Source: Clostridia bacterium
Lineage (GTDB): Bacteria; Bacillota; Clostridia; Oscillospirales; Butyricicoccaceae
Length of the DNA: 5,164 nt
NCBI GenBank assembly: GCA_017552495.1
Contig: JAFZPW010000069.1
Location: forward strand, 1 to 5,164
Direction: 5' to 3'
Positions within the stretch are counted from its first letter, which is position 1. Each line of letters starts with the position of its first letter. Position numbers and translations under genes: made by a program. The notes beneath the pieces are model-generated. The model was given only the letters and a program-made list of their open reading frames with translations, made no database searches and was not told the origin of the DNA. This document shows positions 1 to 4,283 of the stretch, piece by piece.

Positions 1-520
1 TGCCCGCCATAATGGCGCTGTTGGGCACAAAGACCGAACGGTTGTCGATGGCGTGGAGATGGGTGTGGATCAGGCCGATGGTCTCCACCGTCCCTTCGGC
101 GTTGGACACCGCGATATAATCGCCGGTGCGGAAGGGCTTGGAGGCCAGGATAAAGATCCCGCCCGCTAGATTGGCCAGACTGTTTTGCAGCGCCAGGGAA
201 AAAGCCAGACCGGCGGCGCCCAGCACCGTTACCAGCGAGGCGGTGGGGATGCCCACCCGGTCGGCGCAGAGGATGACCAGCAAAAACAGAAGCCCCCATC
301 GCAAAAGCGACACAATCAGGCCTTCCAGACTGCGATCCAGCCGATTGTTCTTTGCAAACAGCCGCTCCAGCAGTTTGCAAAAATATTTAATGAGAAAATA
401 TCCGGCGACGAAAATCAAAAGGGTCGTCAGCAAATGAAGCAGAAACGCCTGGGTCAGCGACGGAAACAGGTCAAACAGGCTTTTCGCCTCCGCCGCGGCG
501 GTCAGGGAAAAAACACGCAT
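1..520 (-). CDS. mscS: Small-conductance mechanosensitive channel, MscS family (C-terminus beyond window)
   Basis: Encodes a cytoplasmic-membrane channel that opens under membrane tension and releases solutes during hypo-osmotic shock. Read on the minus strand, 173 codons are present. Hydrophobic segments lie at about residues 24-46 and 67-86, and a pore-lining TM3 at about 95-123. TM3 carries the family signature of Gly/Ala packing (VLGAAGLAFSLALQNSLANL), followed directly by the start of the beta domain (PFRTGDYI, residues 129-136) and the conserved VPNSAIMAG at 165-173. The rest of the beta domain and the C-terminal vestibule (roughly 100 residues) lie outside the window. The N-terminus has one extra helix compared with a bare TM3 core, as in the usual three-helix MscS. 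The ATG at 520 is the only usable start, because an in-frame TAG lies six codons upstream; the Shine-Dalgarno is weak (GGTGG). It lies 85 bp downstream of nnrD on the same strand with no terminator between, so it may be partly cotranscribed. Family assignment is secure; the physiological role is inferred from the family. Confidence 0.93.
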   Translation of the reverse strand, partial: MRVFSLTAAAEAKSLFDLFPSLTQAFLLHLLTTLLIFVAGYFLIKYFCKLLERLFAKNNRLDRSLEGLIVSLLRWGLLFLLVILCADRVGIPTASLVTVLGAAGLAFSLALQNSLANLAGGIFILASKPFRTGDYIAVSNAEGTVETIGLIHTHLHAIDNRSVFVPNSAIMAG

Positions 521-571
521 GAGGATCCACCGTTCTTTCTATCTGTTTTTCTCGTTTTATTCTATATGGAC

Positions 572-600
572 AATATACCATAAACAGCGCGGGAGTACAA
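572..600 (-). promoter_or_regulatory. Candidate sigma-A-type promoter of mscS
   Basis: On the minus strand, TTGTAC (595-600) is followed after exactly 17 bp by TATATT (572-577). TGG immediately precedes the -10, giving an extended -10 element. It begins only a few bases beyond the nnrD stop codon and would give a 5' leader of about 45 nt for the mscS start at 520. Because no terminator is visible between the two genes, this would be an additional, internal promoter. The call rests on motif match alone. Confidence 0.5.
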
Positions 601-605
601 GAGAT

Positions 606-1496
606 TCATGCCTGTCCGGCCTCCAGCGAAAGAAACGCCTGCGGCAGGCGGGCGATCACGTCCGAGGGAAGCATTCCCCGCGCACCCAGCGCCGTTCGCG
701 CCAGCTTTCCCGCTTCGGCGTGAACAAAGACGGCCAGCGCTGCCGCAGTGAAAGGATCTTGCGGCATTTGCGAGGCAAGTCCGGCGGCAAGGCCCGCCAA
801 AACGTCGCCCGATCCGCCTTTTGCCAGACCGCTGTTGGGCGCGCCCAAAAGCAGCGAGCGCGTCCCGTCGGTGACCAGCGTCTGTGCGCCCTTGAGCGCC
901 AGCGTCACGCCGAAGTCCTTTGCAAAGGCCGTTGCCGCGTCCCGCGCTTCCGCTTCCGAGGCGTCCCGCGCAAGCCCCGTGAGACGGGAAAACTCCCCTG
1001 CATGGGGCGTGAGGATTGTCCGGCCGGGACGGCGGGAGAGGAAGGAGGGATCCTCGGCCAGCAGATTGAGTCCGTCGGCGTCGACGACCATGGGGCCGAT
1101 GAAGTCCTCGGCCAACAGGCGCAAAAGGCTTCGTCCGTCGTCGCTGATCCCCAGACCGCAGCCAAAGAGCAGGCTTTGCGCCCGCTCCGCCGCACGCAAA
1201 AGCGCAAAGGCGCCGGATTCGGAGATCACGCCCTTGCCGTCGCCGCTCTCGGGCAACGGGAGAAGAAGCGCCTCGGGGAGGCGGCTGCGGGCGCTGCCGA
1301 TCACCGCGTCAACCGACGCGAGCTGCACCAACCCGGCGCCCGAGCGCAGGGCGCTTTCGCAGGCCAAAAGCGCCGCGCCGGAAAAGTCCCGACTGCCGCA
1401 GACCAGAAGCGTGCGGCCAAAGCGCCATTTCGCGCCCGTTTCGTCCCGCAGGGGAAGCAGGGCCGCCGCCGCGGCCCGATCCAGCTTGTCACACAT
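606..1496 (-). CDS. nnrD: ADP-dependent NAD(P)H-hydrate dehydratase, stand-alone (YjeF C-terminal family)
   Basis: A cytosolic metabolite-repair enzyme that uses ADP to dehydrate S-NAD(P)HX, the damaged hydrated form of NAD(P)H, back to NAD(P)H. The 296-residue product has the ribokinase-like fold motifs of the family in order: GCGLG at 112-116, VDADGLNLLA at 138-147, LTPHAGEF at 162-169, KGAQTLVTDG at 202-211, and the nucleotide-binding loop GLAKGGSGDVLAG at 223-235. The Asp of GGSGD (231) is the expected catalytic residue. Length fits a dehydratase alone; many bacteria fuse it to an N-terminal NnrE epimerase domain, which is absent here. The start is ATG at 1496 with a textbook AAGGAGG (1504-1510) seven bases upstream. 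It is divergent from the ribosomal protein block, and mscS follows on the same strand. The family call is secure from the motifs. The specific substrate is inferred. Confidence 0.93.
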   Translation of the reverse strand: MCDKLDRAAAAALLPLRDETGAKWRFGRTLLVCGSRDFSGAALLACESALRSGAGLVQLASVDAVIGSARSRLPEALLLPLPESGDGKGVISESGAFALLRAAERAQSLLFGCGLGISDDGRSLLRLLAEDFIGPMVVDADGLNLLAEDPSFLSRRPGRTILTPHAGEFSRLTGLARDASEAEARDAATAFAKDFGVTLALKGAQTLVTDGTRSLLLGAPNSGLAKGGSGDVLAGLAAGLASQMPQDPFTAAALAVFVHAEAGKLARTALGARGMLPSDVIARLPQAFLSLEAGQA

Positions 1497-1565
1497 CCGA
1501 TGGCCTCCTTGCTGAAACTGCCTTGTTTTTTGGCAGAAAATCTGATAAGATAAACAGGTGCTTTT

Positions 1566-1594
1566 ATTGTAACAGAAGTCTTTTGCAAAGAAAA
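1566..1594 (-). promoter_or_regulatory. Candidate promoter of nnrD (extended -10)
   Basis: The minus strand shows TGT directly before TACAAT (-10 at 1566-1571), a five-of-six match to the consensus with an extended -10 TGn. The position 17 bp upstream (1589-1594, TTTTCT) is a poor -35, which an extended -10 can tolerate. The start site would fall near 1559, giving a leader of about 60 nt to the nnrD ATG and its AAGGAGG at 1504-1510. No stronger alternative was seen, but the -35 is weak. Confidence 0.42.
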
Positions 1595-1609
1595 GGGCAA
1601 AAAACAGGA

Positions 1610-1626
1610 AAAAATCCCGGATTTTT
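1610..1626. repeat. AT-rich perfect palindrome in the nnrD/rpmG divergent region
   Basis: AAAAATCC and GGATTTTT form a perfect inverted repeat of 8-bp arms around a single central C. It lies between the two divergent promoters, upstream of both, about 23 bp before the rpmG -35 box. Its shape suits a protein-binding dyad or a structural A-tract element better than an RNA terminator, since the stem is AT-rich and no convergent gene ends here. Function is unknown and chance is possible in such AT-rich DNA. Confidence 0.4.
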
Positions 1627-1630
1627 ACCG

Positions 1631-1677
1631 AAAAAATACAAAAAACGCTTGACGAGACCGACAGGATGTGATATTCT
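1631..1677 (+). promoter_or_regulatory. Strong promoter of the rpmG-secE-nusG block with UP-like A-tracts
   Basis: TTGACG (1649-1654) is separated by exactly 17 bp from TATTCT (1672-1677), with TG at 1669-1670 giving an extended -10. Just upstream, A-runs at about 1631-1645 lie where an UP element would contact the RNA polymerase alpha subunit C-terminal domain, roughly -53 to -39 from a start near 1684. Such architecture is usual for rRNA and ribosomal protein promoters in Bacillota. The transcript leader to the rpmG ATG would be about 85 nt. Confidence 0.75.
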
Positions 1678-1705
1678 GACCTTACCTGTCAGGTCTTTTT
1701 TTTAT

Positions 1706-1760
1706 GCCTGCTCAGGGAGGCAAACAGGCTGCGGTCTGCGCGGCCAAATTTAAAGGAGGT
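1706..1760 (+). promoter_or_regulatory. rpmG 5' leader: GC-rich hairpin and strong Shine-Dalgarno
   Basis: A stem of six pairs including one G-U forms between 1727-1732 (GGCTGC) and 1740-1745 (GCGGCC) with a seven-base loop, ending eight bases before the Shine-Dalgarno AAGGAGGT (1753-1760). An alternative five-pair stem (GCCTG 1706-1710 with CAGGC 1725-1729) shares bases with it, so the two are mutually exclusive. The ribosome binding site is left free in both. I know of no named leader family that fits, and the structure may simply protect the 5' end or be incidental. Confidence 0.35.
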
Positions 1761-1768
1761 GCCGAACA

Positions 1769-1918
1769 ATGCGCGTTAAAGTCACGTTAGCGTGTACGGA
1801 ATGCAAGCAGAGGAATTACGCCACGGTCAAGAATAAGAAAAACACGCCCGACCGTCTGGAACTCAACAAGTATTGCCCTTTCTGCCGGAAGCACACCTTA
1901 CACAGAGAAACCAAGTAA
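1769..1918 (+). CDS. rpmG: 50S ribosomal protein L33, zinc-binding (C+) type
   Basis: A 49-residue basic protein of the large ribosomal subunit, located near the E-site. It has two CxxC pairs, Cys9/Cys12 and Cys36/Cys39, the zinc-ribbon ligands of the C+ paralogue, and the family pattern RVKVTLACTECKQRNY at 2-17. Length matches bacterial L33 of Bacillota (49-50 residues). The ATG at 1769 is preceded by AAGGAGGT with an eight-base spacer. It is the first gene of the plus-strand block, followed 27 bp later by secE, the usual order in Bacillota. Because it keeps all four cysteines it is the zinc-dependent form. A zinc-free C- paralogue, if one exists, must lie elsewhere. No Zur-type operator was recognised at its promoter. 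Confidence 0.97.
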   Translation: MRVKVTLACTECKQRNYATVKNKKNTPDRLELNKYCPFCRKHTLHRETK

Positions 1919-1945
1919 GGAACACGGAAAGGGAGGTACAGAGTT

Positions 1946-2236
1946 ATGTCTGAAGAAACCAAGGATCTGACCGCTTCCGCCGAAACCAAGGAAGTCGTGG
2001 CCAAGAAGCCCGAAAAGGTGCAGAAGAAGTCCGATAAGCCCGGTCTGTTCGCCCGCATCGGCAAATGGTTCCGCGAGCTGCGGATCGAAGCGAAAAAGGT
2101 CGTCTGGCCCACCCAGAAGGCCGTTTGGAAGAACACGCTCATCGTCATCATCGCGCTGATCGTCCTGGCGGCCATCATCACGATCCTGGACGTGGCCTTC
2201 GGCGGCCTCCGCGACCTGCTGGCCCAGTTGGTCTGA
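1946..2236 (+). CDS. secE: Preprotein translocase subunit SecE
   Basis: The small clamp subunit of the SecYEG protein-conducting channel in the cytoplasmic membrane. The 96 residues comprise a charged, Lys/Glu-rich, low-complexity N-terminal region (1-33), the amphipathic surface helix with the conserved motif ELRIEAKKVVWPTQ (44-57), and one transmembrane helix at about 64-84. This is the single-helix form typical of Bacillota, as opposed to the three-helix enterobacterial form. The start ATG follows a GGGAGGT Shine-Dalgarno (1931-1937) with eight bases of spacing. It lies between rpmG and nusG, with only 19 bp to nusG, so the three are almost surely cotranscribed from the promoter near 1649-1677. 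Confidence 0.97.
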   Translation: MSEETKDLTASAETKEVVAKKPEKVQKKSDKPGLFARIGKWFRELRIEAKKVVWPTQKAVWKNTLIVIIALIVLAAIITILDVAFGGLRDLLAQLV

Positions 2237-2255
2237 GCCCGGGCGGGAGGTCAAG

Positions 2256-2789
2256 ATGTCTGAAGCGGCAAAGTGGTACGTTGTCCATACGTACTCCGGC
2301 TATGAAAACAAAGTAGCCGCCACCATCCAGAAAACGGTGGAAAACCGGCATCTGGAGGATTTGATCTTCGACGTCCGCGTCCCCACGGAAATCGTTACCG
2401 AAGTCCGGGAGACCGGCACCAAAGAGGTGGAGCGCAAGATCTTCCCCGGATACGTCCTCATCAAGATGATTATGAACGACGACAGTTGGTATGTGGTCCG
2501 CAACACCCGCGGCGTCACGAGCTTCGTCGGCCCCGGATCCAAGCCCGTGCCCCTCACCGAGCAGGAGGTGGCCGCCCTGGGCATGGAAAAGCTGGAGGTC
2601 AAACTCTCCTATCAGGTGGGCGACAGCGTCAAGGTCATCGACGGCCCGCTGGAGGGCTTCATCGGCGTGGTGGACGAGATCGACCTGACCAATCAAACGG
2701 TCAAGGTCACCGTTTCCATGTTCGGCAGGGGAACCCCCGCCGAGCTTCGGTTCGGCCAGGTGGCCGCACTGGAGGCAACCAACAAATAA
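2256..2789 (+). CDS. nusG: Transcription termination/antitermination factor NusG
   Basis: An RNA-polymerase-associated elongation factor that binds the clamp, affects pausing and termination, and can link polymerase to the ribosome. The 177-residue protein has an N-terminal NGN domain (about 5-108), with KWYVVHTYSGYENKV at 6-20, RKIFPGYVLIKM at 60-71 and NTRGVTSFVG at 83-92. A C-terminal KOW domain follows (about 120-172), with VGDSVKVIDGPLEGFIG at 121-137 and the usual FGRGTPAEL at 156-164. Length matches ordinary NusG and there is no insertion, so this is the housekeeping factor and not a specialised paralogue such as LoaP. The Shine-Dalgarno GGGAGGT (2245-2251) is only four bases from the ATG, a short spacing. 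A small hairpin overlaps its stop codon and the rplK leader follows. Confidence 0.97.
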   Translation: MSEAAKWYVVHTYSGYENKVAATIQKTVENRHLEDLIFDVRVPTEIVTEVRETGTKEVERKIFPGYVLIKMIMNDDSWYVVRNTRGVTSFVGPGSKPVPLTEQEVAALGMEKLEVKLSYQVGDSVKVIDGPLEGFIGVVDEIDLTNQTVKVTVSMFGRGTPAELRFGQVAALEATNK

Positions 2790-2803
2790 CGGGAAAGCCC
2801 GTT
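2788..2803 (+). promoter_or_regulatory. Short hairpin overlapping the nusG stop codon
   Basis: AACGGG (2788-2793) and CCCGTT (2798-2803) pair perfectly around the loop AAAG, and TTGTT follows. The first two bases belong to the nusG TAA. The stem is short and the U-tract is broken by a G, so this could at most be a partial terminator or a 3' processing/stability hairpin between nusG and rplKA. Some read-through would be expected, because no separate rplK promoter is convincing. Confidence 0.4.
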
Positions 2804-2818
2804 TTGTTCCCCGCGTAG

Positions 2819-2847
2819 GTGGGAGAGCGAAAGCTCATTTTTACCAC
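2819..2847 (+). promoter_or_regulatory. L1-binding-site-like mRNA element 1 (rplK leader)
   Basis: The sequence folds as outer stem GTGG (2819-2822) with CCAC (2844-2847), a 5' internal-loop GA, an inner stem GAGC/GCTC (2825-2828 and 2833-2836) closed by a GAAA tetraloop, and a 3' internal loop ATTTTTA. This two-helix, asymmetric-loop arrangement with GGTGGGAG on the 5' side and TACCAC on the 3' side resembles the L1 stalk of 23S rRNA, as I recall it. It is the known shape of L1 autoregulatory sites. It ends ten bases before the rplK Shine-Dalgarno, well placed for L1 to repress rplK translation. A second copy precedes rplA. L1 binding itself is inferred. Confidence 0.72.
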
Positions 2848-2856
2848 ACTTTTATT

Positions 2857-2863
2857 AGGAGGT
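2857..2863 (+). promoter_or_regulatory. rplK ribosome binding site that decides the start
   Basis: AGGAGGT here lies seven bases before GTG at 2871. An in-frame GTG at 2862 lies inside this Shine-Dalgarno and so cannot be the start. The choice removes three spurious N-terminal residues and gives the usual L11 N-terminus (MAQKVTGLIKLQ). Confidence 0.88.
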
Positions 2864-2870
2864 GCTCAAA

Positions 2871-3296
2871 GTGGCACAGAAAGTAACAGGTCTGATCAAG
2901 CTGCAGATTCCCGCCGGTAAGGCAACTCCGGCGCCCCCCGTCGGTCCCGCGCTGGGCCAGCACGGCGTCAACATCATGCAGTTCACCAAGGAATTCAATG
3001 AGCGCACCAAGAACGACGGCGACCTTATCATCCCCGTGGTGATTACCGTTTACGCCGACCGTTCCTTCTCTTTCGTTACCAAGACTCCCCCCGCGGCCGT
3101 CCTCATCAAGAAGGCCTGCAACATCAAGAGCGGCTCCGGTGTCCCCAACAAGACCAAGGTCGCTGAGATCAGCAAGGACGATCTGCGTAAGATCGTCGAG
3201 CTGAAGATGCCCGATCTGAACGCGGCCAGCGTGGAAGCGGCCATGAGCATGATCGCCGGCACCGCCCGCAGCATGGGCATTACCGTCAAGGAATAA
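2871..3296 (+). CDS. rplK: 50S ribosomal protein L11
   Basis: Forms the base of the GTPase-associated stalk with L10 and the 1067-region rRNA, and is needed for the stringent response and for factor-dependent GTP hydrolysis. Starting at GTG 2871 gives 141 residues, the canonical length. The N-terminal domain has KVTGLIKLQIPAGKATPAPP at 4-23, including the proline-rich switch region contacted by thiostrepton-type antibiotics, and VGPALGQHGVNIMQF at 24-38. The C-terminal rRNA-binding domain (about 70-141) contains the conserved KSGSGVPNKTKV and the terminal GTARSMGITV. It is a GTG start, unlike the ATG used by its neighbours, and lies directly after the first L1-type operator. It is cotranscribed with rplA, 95 bp downstream. 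Nothing in the protein deviates from the family. Confidence 0.98.
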   Translation: MAQKVTGLIKLQIPAGKATPAPPVGPALGQHGVNIMQFTKEFNERTKNDGDLIIPVVITVYADRSFSFVTKTPPAAVLIKKACNIKSGSGVPNKTKVAEISKDDLRKIVELKMPDLNAASVEAAMSMIAGTARSMGITVKE

Positions 3297-3318
3297 TCCG
3301 CAAACTGCAATAGGAAGC

Positions 3319-3338
3319 GGCGGCAAGCCAAGGCCGCC
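3319..3338 (+). promoter_or_regulatory. GC hairpin just upstream of the second L1 site
   Basis: GGCGGC (3319-3324) pairs with GCCGCC (3333-3338) around an eight-base loop. It ends two bases before the second L1-type element, so the two structures could stack coaxially. The first L1 site also has a hairpin upstream (2788-2803), though farther away. There is no U-tract, so it is not a terminator. Role unknown; it may help fold or display the operator. Confidence 0.45.
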
Positions 3339-3340
3339 AT

Positions 3341-3371
3341 GTGGGAGGACGCAAAGCGTCCGAAAAACCAC
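3341..3371 (+). promoter_or_regulatory. L1-binding-site-like mRNA element 2 (rplK-rplA intergenic)
   Basis: Same architecture as the element before rplK: outer stem GTGG (3341-3344) with CCAC (3368-3371), 5' internal loop GA, inner stem GGACGC/GCGTCC (3347-3352 and 3356-3361) with an AAA loop, and a 3' internal loop GAAAAA. The outer stem and GA are identical to site 1, whereas the inner stem and the 3' loop differ in sequence but keep pairing and size. That is internal covariation supporting a real RNA. It ends three bases before the rplA Shine-Dalgarno AAGGAGG (3375-3381), so bound L1 would directly hinder ribosome loading on its own gene. Binding is inferred from the family. Confidence 0.75.
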
Positions 3372-3391
3372 TGTAAGGAGGAAAAAGTAAC

Positions 3392-4108
3392 ATGCGCAAA
3401 GGTAAAAACTATGTAGAAAGCGCAAAGCTCATTGATCGTGCCAAACTGTATGATCCCAATGAAGCCATCGATACCATGCTGAAGACCGCCAAGGCCAAGT
3501 TTGACGAGACTGTGGAGATCCACATCAAACTGGGCGTTGACTCCCGTCACGCCGACCAGCAGGTCCGCGGCGCCATCGTTCTGCCGCACGGCACCGGCAA
3601 GACCACCCGCGTGCTGGTCTTTGCCAAGGGCGACAAGGCCGAGGAGGCCCGCGCCGCCGGCGCCGACTATGTGGGCGATATGGACATGGTGGAAAAAATT
3701 CAGAAGGAAAACTGGTTTGATTTCGAAGTGGTCATCGCCACCCCCGACATGATGGGCGTGGTGGGCCGCTTGGGTAAGATCCTGGGCCCCAAGGGCCTGA
3801 TGCCCAACCCCAAGTCCGGCACCGTGACCATGAACGTGACCCAGGCCATTCAGGATTCCAAGGCCGGCCGTATCGAATATCGTCTGGACAAGACCAACAT
3901 CATTCACTGCCCCCTGGGCAAGGCTTCCTTCGGCACCGAGAAGCTCGAGGAGAACTTCAACACGCTGATGGCCGCCGTTCTGCGTGCTAAGCCCGCCGCA
4001 GCCAAGGGTCAGTATGTCCGCTCTTGCGTCATCGCCTCGACCATGGGCCCCGGCGTCAAGATGAACCCCGCCAAGCTCACGCTGGAAAACCTGACCAAGC
4101 AGGCCTGA
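3392..4108 (+). CDS. rplA: 50S ribosomal protein L1
   Basis: Binds the mobile L1 stalk of 23S rRNA (H76-H78), where it helps move deacylated tRNA out of the E-site, and in bacteria represses its own operon by binding mRNA. The 238 residues match the family length of about 230-240. Domain I is split (about 1-67 and 160-238) around inserted domain II (about 68-159). The signature GRLGKILGPKGLMPNP is at 125-140, followed by KSGTVT; the conserved rRNA-contacting STMGPG is at 216-221. The ATG at 3392 follows AAGGAGG with a ten-base spacer. It lies downstream of rplK and of the second copy of its probable own operator. No terminator follows before the rplJ promoter, so some transcription may continue into the rplJ leader and meet the attenuator there. 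Confidence 0.98.
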   Translation: MRKGKNYVESAKLIDRAKLYDPNEAIDTMLKTAKAKFDETVEIHIKLGVDSRHADQQVRGAIVLPHGTGKTTRVLVFAKGDKAEEARAAGADYVGDMDMVEKIQKENWFDFEVVIATPDMMGVVGRLGKILGPKGLMPNPKSGTVTMNVTQAIQDSKAGRIEYRLDKTNIIHCPLGKASFGTEKLEENFNTLMAAVLRAKPAAAKGQYVRSCVIASTMGPGVKMNPAKLTLENLTKQA

Positions 4109-4124
4109 GTTTTCCAAAAAGGTA

Positions 4125-4153
4125 TTGACAAGCCGCAGGCTTGCTGATATAAT
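4125..4153 (+). promoter_or_regulatory. Near-perfect consensus promoter of rplJL
   Basis: TTGACA (4125-4130) and TATAAT (4148-4153) are both full consensus matches at the optimal 17-bp spacing, and TG at 4145-4146 adds an extended -10. The likely start site is around 4160, immediately before the L10 leader RNA. This explains independent, high-level synthesis of L10 and L12, of which L12 is needed in multiple copies per ribosome. A perfect inverted repeat, CAAGCC-GCA-GGCTTG (4129-4143), sits inside the spacer and overlaps the -35 end. Confidence 0.92.
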
Positions 4154-4164
4154 ACGAATGCTCA

Positions 4165-4217
4165 TTCCGGAGACAGCAGGAGACAAGTAAACGGCGCAAG
4201 GCCGTCCTGCCGAGGAA
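4165..4217 (+). ncRNA. L10 leader aptamer (binding site for the L10-L12 complex)
   Basis: The RNA folds as an outer stem TTCC (4165-4168) with GGAA (4214-4217), then the asymmetric loop containing AGACA on the 5' side and CGA on the 3' side. A stem GCAGG/CCTGC (4176-4180 and 4206-4210) follows, then a ten-base bulge, and a terminal hairpin ACGGC-GCAAG-GCCGT (4191-4205). The AGACAGCAGG...CCTGCCGAGG pattern is the kink-turn-type core recognised in L10 leaders across bacteria. In Bacillus subtilis, L10(L12)4 binding to this element promotes termination upstream of rplJ. The position between the rplJ promoter and a strong terminator fits the same mechanism. The structural model comes from inspection. 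Confidence 0.88.
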
Positions 4218-4250
4218 GGGAAACCGTTTTTACGATTTTTCCGCGTCCTC
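4212..4250 (+). promoter_or_regulatory. Probable antiterminator of the rplJ leader
   Basis: GAGGA (4212-4216) can pair with TCCTC (4246-4250), and GGAAA (4219-4223) with TTTCC (4238-4242). The small hairpin CGT-TTTT-ACG (4225-4234) forms the tip. This structure uses the 3' strand of the aptamer (GAGGAA) and half of the terminator's 5' arm (from 4243), so it is incompatible with both. It would therefore form when L10-L12 is scarce and allow read-through into rplJ. Pairing was found by eye; relative stabilities were not computed. Confidence 0.6.
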
Positions 4251-4283
4251 CTGTCCCCGTGGTCAGGAGGACGCTTTTTCTTT
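4243..4283 (+). terminator. Intrinsic terminator/attenuator in the rplJ leader
   Basis: GCGTCCTCCTG (4243-4253) pairs perfectly over 11 bases with CAGGAGGACGC (4264-4274) around a ten-base loop, followed by TTTTTCTTT. It is a classic Rho-independent terminator located about 50 bases before the rplJ start. Because rplJ lies downstream and must be expressed, it acts as a conditional attenuator: it forms when the L10-L12 complex holds the aptamer. It may also damp read-through from rplKA. Confidence 0.92.

Noticed and set aside
519..1553. Long plus-strand open frames opposite nnrD (including one of 344 codons)
   Set aside because: They are rich in Arg/Gln/Gly with no recognisable domain, and arise from the GC-rich codon pattern of nnrD on the other strand, whose motifs are unmistakable.
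1581..1602. TTTTGC...GCAAAA inverted repeat upstream of nnrD
   Set aside because: Six-base AT-rich arms with a ten-base gap in an A/T-rich intergenic stretch are likely by chance and coincide with no other signal.
1684..1703. ACCTGTCAGGT plus T8 as an intrinsic terminator
   Set aside because: The stem has at most four or five pairs with a one- to three-base loop, and it sits at the predicted transcription start, with no upstream plus-strand gene to terminate.
1919..1945. A tRNA gene between rpmG and secE, as found in some Clostridia
   Set aside because: The gap is only 27 bases and holds just the secE ribosome binding site; no tRNA-like sequence occurs elsewhere in the window.
4129..4143. 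CAAGCC-GCA-GGCTTG as a terminator for rplKA
   Set aside because: No U-tract follows, the loop is three bases, and it lies within a consensus promoter spacer; a DNA-level role or chance is more likely.
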